Origin: Albifimbria verrucaria
Taxonomy: Eukaryota > Ascomycota > Sordariomycetes > Hypocreales > Stachybotryaceae
Length of the DNA: 64,000 bases
NCBI GenBank assembly: GCA_020081605.1
Contig: JAHREC010000011.1
Span: 3,658,001 to 3,722,000, forward strand
Direction of reading: 5' to 3'
The notes under the pieces were generated by a model. That model made no database searches and was not told the DNA's origin. It worked only from the letters and a program-made list of their open reading frames with translations. Made by a program: the position numbers and the translations under genes. Shown here in pieces: positions 59,939 to 64,000 of the stretch. How positions within the stretch are numbered: the stretch's first letter is position 1; every line of letters starts with the position of its first letter.

Positions 59939-60910
59939 GATATCTTCAATGGGGAGACTGATAAAGGTATGTGACTAATTGACTCCGATTCATTACTCGT
60001 CATAATTTTAATAAATAAAACAGATTCTTACTCGATAAGTAGTGACTACTCTGGTGGAGCAATGGACCATGTGACAACTGAAAAGCTGGAACTCTAAGAT
60101 ACCGCATACTCGGTTCCCGCTTTATTGTGGAGATAATTCTGGCGGCAACGATTCTGTAGGATGTAATCACAAGACATAGGGTTGTTCACAACGGAGGAAA
60201 ACTGAGCTCTGTTGATGGTTGGGTTATGTATTGAGACGTTGGAGCTTTGATTCTCAAAAGACAATTTCACGGTATGATACGCACTGTGCTTGCGCCACAC
60301 CTGGTGGGAACTTCGCGTCATGAACTTCTGAGCTGTCTGTATCAGCCAAGTCATGGGTTGACACGTTCTCAAGATTAAGAATGCCATGTCATAGCATAAG
60401 ATAAAGCTGTTCCATATGGATGGGACAGTTCGGTTCACGAAATAAGTCTTTGCATTCTCTATTCTATGAGATTAGAAATGGAGGGGCAGAGACATAAAAT
60501 AAAAGTTGGAGCCCAACTCTATCTATCTTCACTAACCCAGCTCTACATTATCAAAATTTGTTCCAACTTACGCAACATTCGAGTGATGAAATCTCACTGC
60601 ACGTAGCGGGCTGCATCTGAAAAGGCTGTAAAGTCCCACTAAACCTGATACCAGAATGTTCACTTTCAATTCAGTGACGCAGTGGCGAGGCAATCCACTT
60701 GTTACAGGTCAACGATCGTCCTACCCTGGACTGGAGAGGGGCTGAGCGATGATGCAAGTGATTCCACAGTTCTGGCACAAGATGATTTGTCACCATCCGT
60801 CTACCCTTCTTGTTGTACAGCCACTTTGATCAACTCATCAATCAATCTCCTATTGCGGTAATTCTACGTTTACACAGACATATATATCCGCTGCTATTAT
60901 ATCCCAGCAG
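59939..60910. other. A/T-rich intergenic region
   Basis: No supported gene. A 114-codon minus-strand frame (60094-60438) has no domain. TATATAT sequence near 60881-60887, about 25 bp before the MsrB ATG, may be its core promoter, or transcripts may start there and use the internal ATG. Confidence 0.4.
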
Positions 60911-61588
60911 ATGCCCATGCGTTTCTCACCCATTTTCTCATCACTACTGTTCTCATTTTCCAACTTCGCTCGTGTAAGGCCACTCTCTCGAGGCTTGAGT
61001 CAAAGCGCCCTGCGACCTCTCCCGCTACGCTCTTCCATGTCAGGAATTCCGTTCTTAGGAGCTCTTTTCGGTTCTTCCTCTTCTTCCAACTCCAAGATGT
61101 CTTTCCCCGACCAGCGCACTGATGGCGAGTGGCGTGCTGTGCTCAGCCCGGGTAAGCTACACCAATAAACCTCACATCCGGCTCTCCTCATTTCGTCGCC
61201 GTTACTGACAATCCCCTTAGAGCAGTTCCGCATCCTGAGGCAGAAGGGTACAGAGGCTCCCGGAACTGGCAAGTTTGACAAGCACTACCCAGAGGAGGGC
61301 GTCTACACCTGCGCCGGATGCAATGCGCCGCTGTACAAGGCCAACCACAAGTTCAGCTCCGGCTGCGGCTGGCCGGCCTACTTTGACAGTATCCCCGGGG
61401 CTGTCACCAGGCACGAGGACCGCACTCTCGGCATGACCCGGACGGAGATTGTGTGCTCCAACTGTGGTGGTCACTTGGGTCACGTATTCAAGGGCGAGGG
61501 ATTCTCCACGCCTACCGATGAGCGTCACTGTGTCAACAGTGTCAGCCTGAACTTCTCAGCAGACGACAAGGTCACCAAGGGAGAGTAG
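60911..61588 (+). CDS. MXR2: Peptide-methionine (R)-S-oxide reductase (MsrB)
   Basis: Reduces the R-isomer of methionine sulfoxide in proteins. The N-terminus (MPMRFSPIFSSLLFSFSNFA, then RVRPLSRGLSQSALRPLPLR) is basic, hydroxylated and free of acids, like a mitochondrial presequence. The catalytic domain has DGEWRAVLSP before the intron, then EQFRILRQKGTEAPGTG, the zinc cysteines CAGC and CSNC, SSGCGWPAYFD, HLGHVF and the catalytic-cysteine segment RHCVNSVSLNF. Exons are 60911-61151 and 61221-61588 (609 nt, 202 aa), with no frame break. In-frame Met43 and Met63 (MSFPDQRTDGEW) could start a cytosolic form without the presequence. The gene is conserved housekeeping placed between two unrecognised genes. 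Confidence 0.92.
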
Positions 61589-62089
61589 AGCTGGTTTGAT
61601 TACACAAGAAGTGCCATTCTGGGTGCAAGGGTTAGCATGCCTTAAGATAGCCACGTGTCTACTGTTAGGGAAGGCAATGGGCTCGAGAAACTGCTGTATT
61701 TTTATTGAAGGTCCCGTACCGACGAGCTACAAGTACTGTCATTTTAGTCTAGGCTGGGGTTTCATCGATCCTGGTAAATAAAGGGCTCAAGTGTGACTAG
61801 CCCGCGTCTGATATCAAGAGCTACCGCGTTGCAATAGATCTGATGTCATGTATTTGTCGTATGCTAGGTCAAGTCGTAGCTACCAGTGTTCGCCAAATGG
61901 CACTACTATATCAAATTATGAAGGGTACTATGGTTGAACTGCCAAGGCGATACAAATTCCTTGATCTGGCTTTCTCAATGCCGTCAGTTCTTTGACCACC
62001 TTGGCGGTAAGCAACCCGCCCAGGTATACCGAGCCCTGGGATAGAATGTCAAGGTAGCGGCTTCTGACCATAACTATTGCCAACGTATC
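61589..62089. other. Convergent intergenic region
   Basis: 3' regions of MsrB and the next minus-strand gene. Nothing coding. Confidence 0.4.
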
Positions 62090-63812
62090 TCAATGGAATG
62101 TCTCCGGGAAGTATACCCACCTCTTGTGCGACTCATCCCAGTGCCGGTATTGCTGTTTCTCAGCATCCCACTGCCAGTAATCGTTATCCTGCTCATCATC
62201 CGAGTCCTCCTCAATTTCATCTGAGGTTACTTGGTGATCTGTATTAGGTAGTAATCGGCCATGTAGTCTTGATCTTCGAATGGCCCTGGGTCATCTTCTA
62301 TCGTTAGATCCGCTATAGTTCCTTCAATAATGTCTATGGCACACGAGTTTGTAGTGGTACCTGGTGCACCGTCAGGTGGTCTGTTGCAAGGAGGGCTCGC
62401 GGTGAAGCTTGCGTCAGCAAAGCCCATGTCTGCGTTGGCAAGAACGCAGACATGGGCTCCGCTGACCGAATTGTTCACAGGTTGCAATGCATCCAACGAT
62501 GCTAAGTGGTTATGTTTATTTTCTTCAAGGAGGGATGATCCTTGGATATACTCAGCGCCTTGTTGTGTGGCCATGCCGCCTTCGACCATTCCACATTGCG
62601 ACTGTTGTGCTATCGAACCATCGGTCACTGTCCCTTTTGTCTGACTTTCAGCATGTGGCCACGGACTCCACAGACGAAAGCAAGACAACAGTCCTCCAAA
62701 TACTTTCTGATGCCTCTCAACCACGCCAGCCTGAAAAAGGTGGCAACGGTAGCTTCGCTGAGCCAGAAGCCCGGGCTGCTCGATTCCGTTACAGCAAGCT
62801 CGACAAGAGTTCGAGACTGGCATAAACTCTCCACACAACACAGCATCTCCACGATAGGTTGGAATGGAGCCGCGATCTCTCGAAGGGTTGGCATCTCAAT
62901 CCCCATTCTTGGTAGATAAATTGGCTGGTTACGGCGTTGAAGTCGCCTAACGCAGCCATTGTACGAATGAAGTCTTGGTGACCTCCGGGTCTGATGAAGA
63001 CAGCGCCTGGCATGCCTTTCAACCGTATAGCTCCAATAGTGACAGAGAAGTGACCCGAAGTAACCTGTGGCACGCCGCTTAGAATAAACTACTTTGTCTG
63101 GCACGAGAAGTCATACTGCTAACACATCCATAGTAAGACGGCTTCATTGGCTCCAAAATAAACCAATTGGACGAAGTTTTGGTGGAGACGGGCGAATCAG
63201 AACTAGATGGGTTTATTTTCAGCGTAAGGATATCTGTTCGATTCGTGTCCGTTGGGATAGGCATCGTAGAATGATATACACCGATTCCGTCCGCCTCACT
63301 ATCGGAGCCTATTGGTATAGCCTCAATCACATAACAGCGAGAAAAGAGAAGACTTGAATTCAACTGGGATTGTCGACCAGGCCACCAATAACATCTGTCA
63401 ATCTGAACACGGGGAGAGATATCATCCTCATTGCGTCAGGTGCTGCCTGATGCGTGACCCGAATATCGGACCGTTGCCAGCCGTTTTCGAGACTTCATGA
63501 GGCCAATAGATTGGAGGATGTCTTATTTGATACAGAACACCAGTATGAGGCTGAGGCTCGCTTAATTCAGTATCGATTGTGATGCATACATGGCTTGCGC
63601 ATGACGCATGAGCTCTTCGTCAAAGCTGTGGGGTTGCGTCGGCTCAATAACTTGGAGACTCAACTGTGCATATTCGGAGTGTCGGGGATAAGGCACACCG
63701 AGACCATCGAAAGTGCAAATTCCAAGAGAGCAAATTCCAAGATTGCGCAAGAAAGGGGCGGCCTGGCTCACGCGGCCCAGAAAGGCTCGCGTTCCACGAC
63801 CTCACGAGTCAT
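62090..63812 (-). CDS. Unrecognised protein with Trp-rich acidic C-terminus
   Basis: I piece this gene together from short open stretches. From the ATG at 63812 (MTREVVEREPF) the reading continues through AAPFLRNLGICSLGICTFDG, SEYAQLSLQVIEPTQPHSFD, SEPQPHTGVLYQIRHPPIYW and VQIDRCYWWPGRQSQLNSSL. It goes on with LLFSRCYVIEAIPIGSDSEA, ILTLKINPSSSDSP, then after a break or intron near 63060-63130 HFSVTIGAIRLKGMPGAVF and IRPGGHQDFIRTMAALGDF. The last part is acidic (TIADLTIEDDPGPFEDQDYM) and ends, after a one-base shift near 62250, with NDYWQWDAEKQQYRHWDESH and KRWVYFPETFH before the TGA at 62090. I recognise no domain. The middle, 62300-62900, is open in several frames and its true frame is unsure. 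The frame evidence is coherent hydrophobic/polar patterning plus a convincing C-terminus. Confidence 0.5.
62421..62458. repeat. Perfect 16-bp hairpin
   Basis: AGCCCATGTCTGCGTT (62421-62436) is exactly mirrored by AACGCAGACATGGGCT (62443-62458) around a 6-nt loop GGCAAG. It lies inside the presumed coding part of the unrecognised minus-strand gene. Confidence 0.85.
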
Positions 63813-64000
63813 GAGGCAACCAGGCAAGCCTTGCGATCGAGACCAAGCCACGCAGAAGTGTCGCTGAATGTACGAACATCCGTGCGCTAAGCTGGTTGCC
63901 TTACGGTTCAAGGGACGTGGCACGGCAAAGATGCAGGCTGAGCGATTCTCAACAACGGCAATTGGGAATATGAAATGGAATTACAAGCCGGATCGGGACA
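63813..64000. other. Window edge
   Basis: Presumed upstream region of the last gene. No other feature is supported in these 188 bases. Confidence 0.3.

Noticed and set aside
1..64000. tRNA, rRNA, CRISPR or complete transposon
   Set aside because: I looked for B-box-like GTTCGA contexts, regularly spaced repeats and transposase or reverse-transcriptase motifs and found none that hold up by eye.

Overview
The window looks like nuclear DNA of a filamentous ascomycete, most likely a Sordariomycete. Genes carry short introns (about 50-110 nt) with GT(A/G)AGT-type donors, CTAAC/CTGAC branch sites and (C/T)AG acceptors. Leaders are long and CT-rich, and intergenic gaps run from 0.3 to 6 kb. The protein families are typical of Pezizomycotina: carboxy-muconate cyclase, an Rsc9 with zinc fingers, a Clr5-ankyrin protein. 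I see no rRNA, tRNA, CRISPR array or intact transposon.

One technical fact governs how the window should be read. Nearly every conserved gene is broken by single-base frame shifts, almost all explained by one missing base in a short C, G or A run. They hit essential genes too (ERG27, QCR6, RSC9). In eight genes the exon lengths become divisible by three once the missing bases are counted back. I therefore treat them as consensus sequence errors, not pseudogenes. The coordinates below are whole gene spans, and exon limits are given in the text.

Layout. 0.5-4.2 kb: a divergent aromatic-catabolism pair, carboxy-cis,cis-muconate cyclase (-) and an intradiol dioxygenase (+), sharing a 1.3 kb promoter region. 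5.6-9.4 kb: a GBD/FH3 Rho-effector without formin FH2 (+), convergent with an RraA/HMG-aldolase-like gene (-). 9.4-13.5 kb: gene-free, ending in a simple-sequence leader. 13.5-15.7 kb: a WBP2-like GRAM protein with PY motif, then QCR6 of complex III. 19-27.7 kb: an FLVCR-like MFS transporter, ERG27 of ergosterol synthesis and the multi-KH protein SCP160. 32-37.5 kb: a Ste20/PAK kinase and a mitochondrial-type SDR. 37.5-43.5 kb: gene-free. 43.5-54.3 kb: a housekeeping block with RSC9, an unrecognised protein, a Ysc84/SH3YL1 protein, the SNARE SFT1 and an AGE2-type ArfGAP.

55.2-64 kb has a more accessory look. It holds a large Clr5-ankyrin protein, a small single-pass membrane protein divergent from it, five copies of a motif ATTGG-N4-TTCCAA between the two, then a conserved methionine-R-sulfoxide reductase, and an unrecognised protein with a Trp-rich acidic tail whose gene contains a perfect 16-bp hairpin. 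If the window holds something undescribed, this end is the best place to look; any functional link among these genes is inference only.
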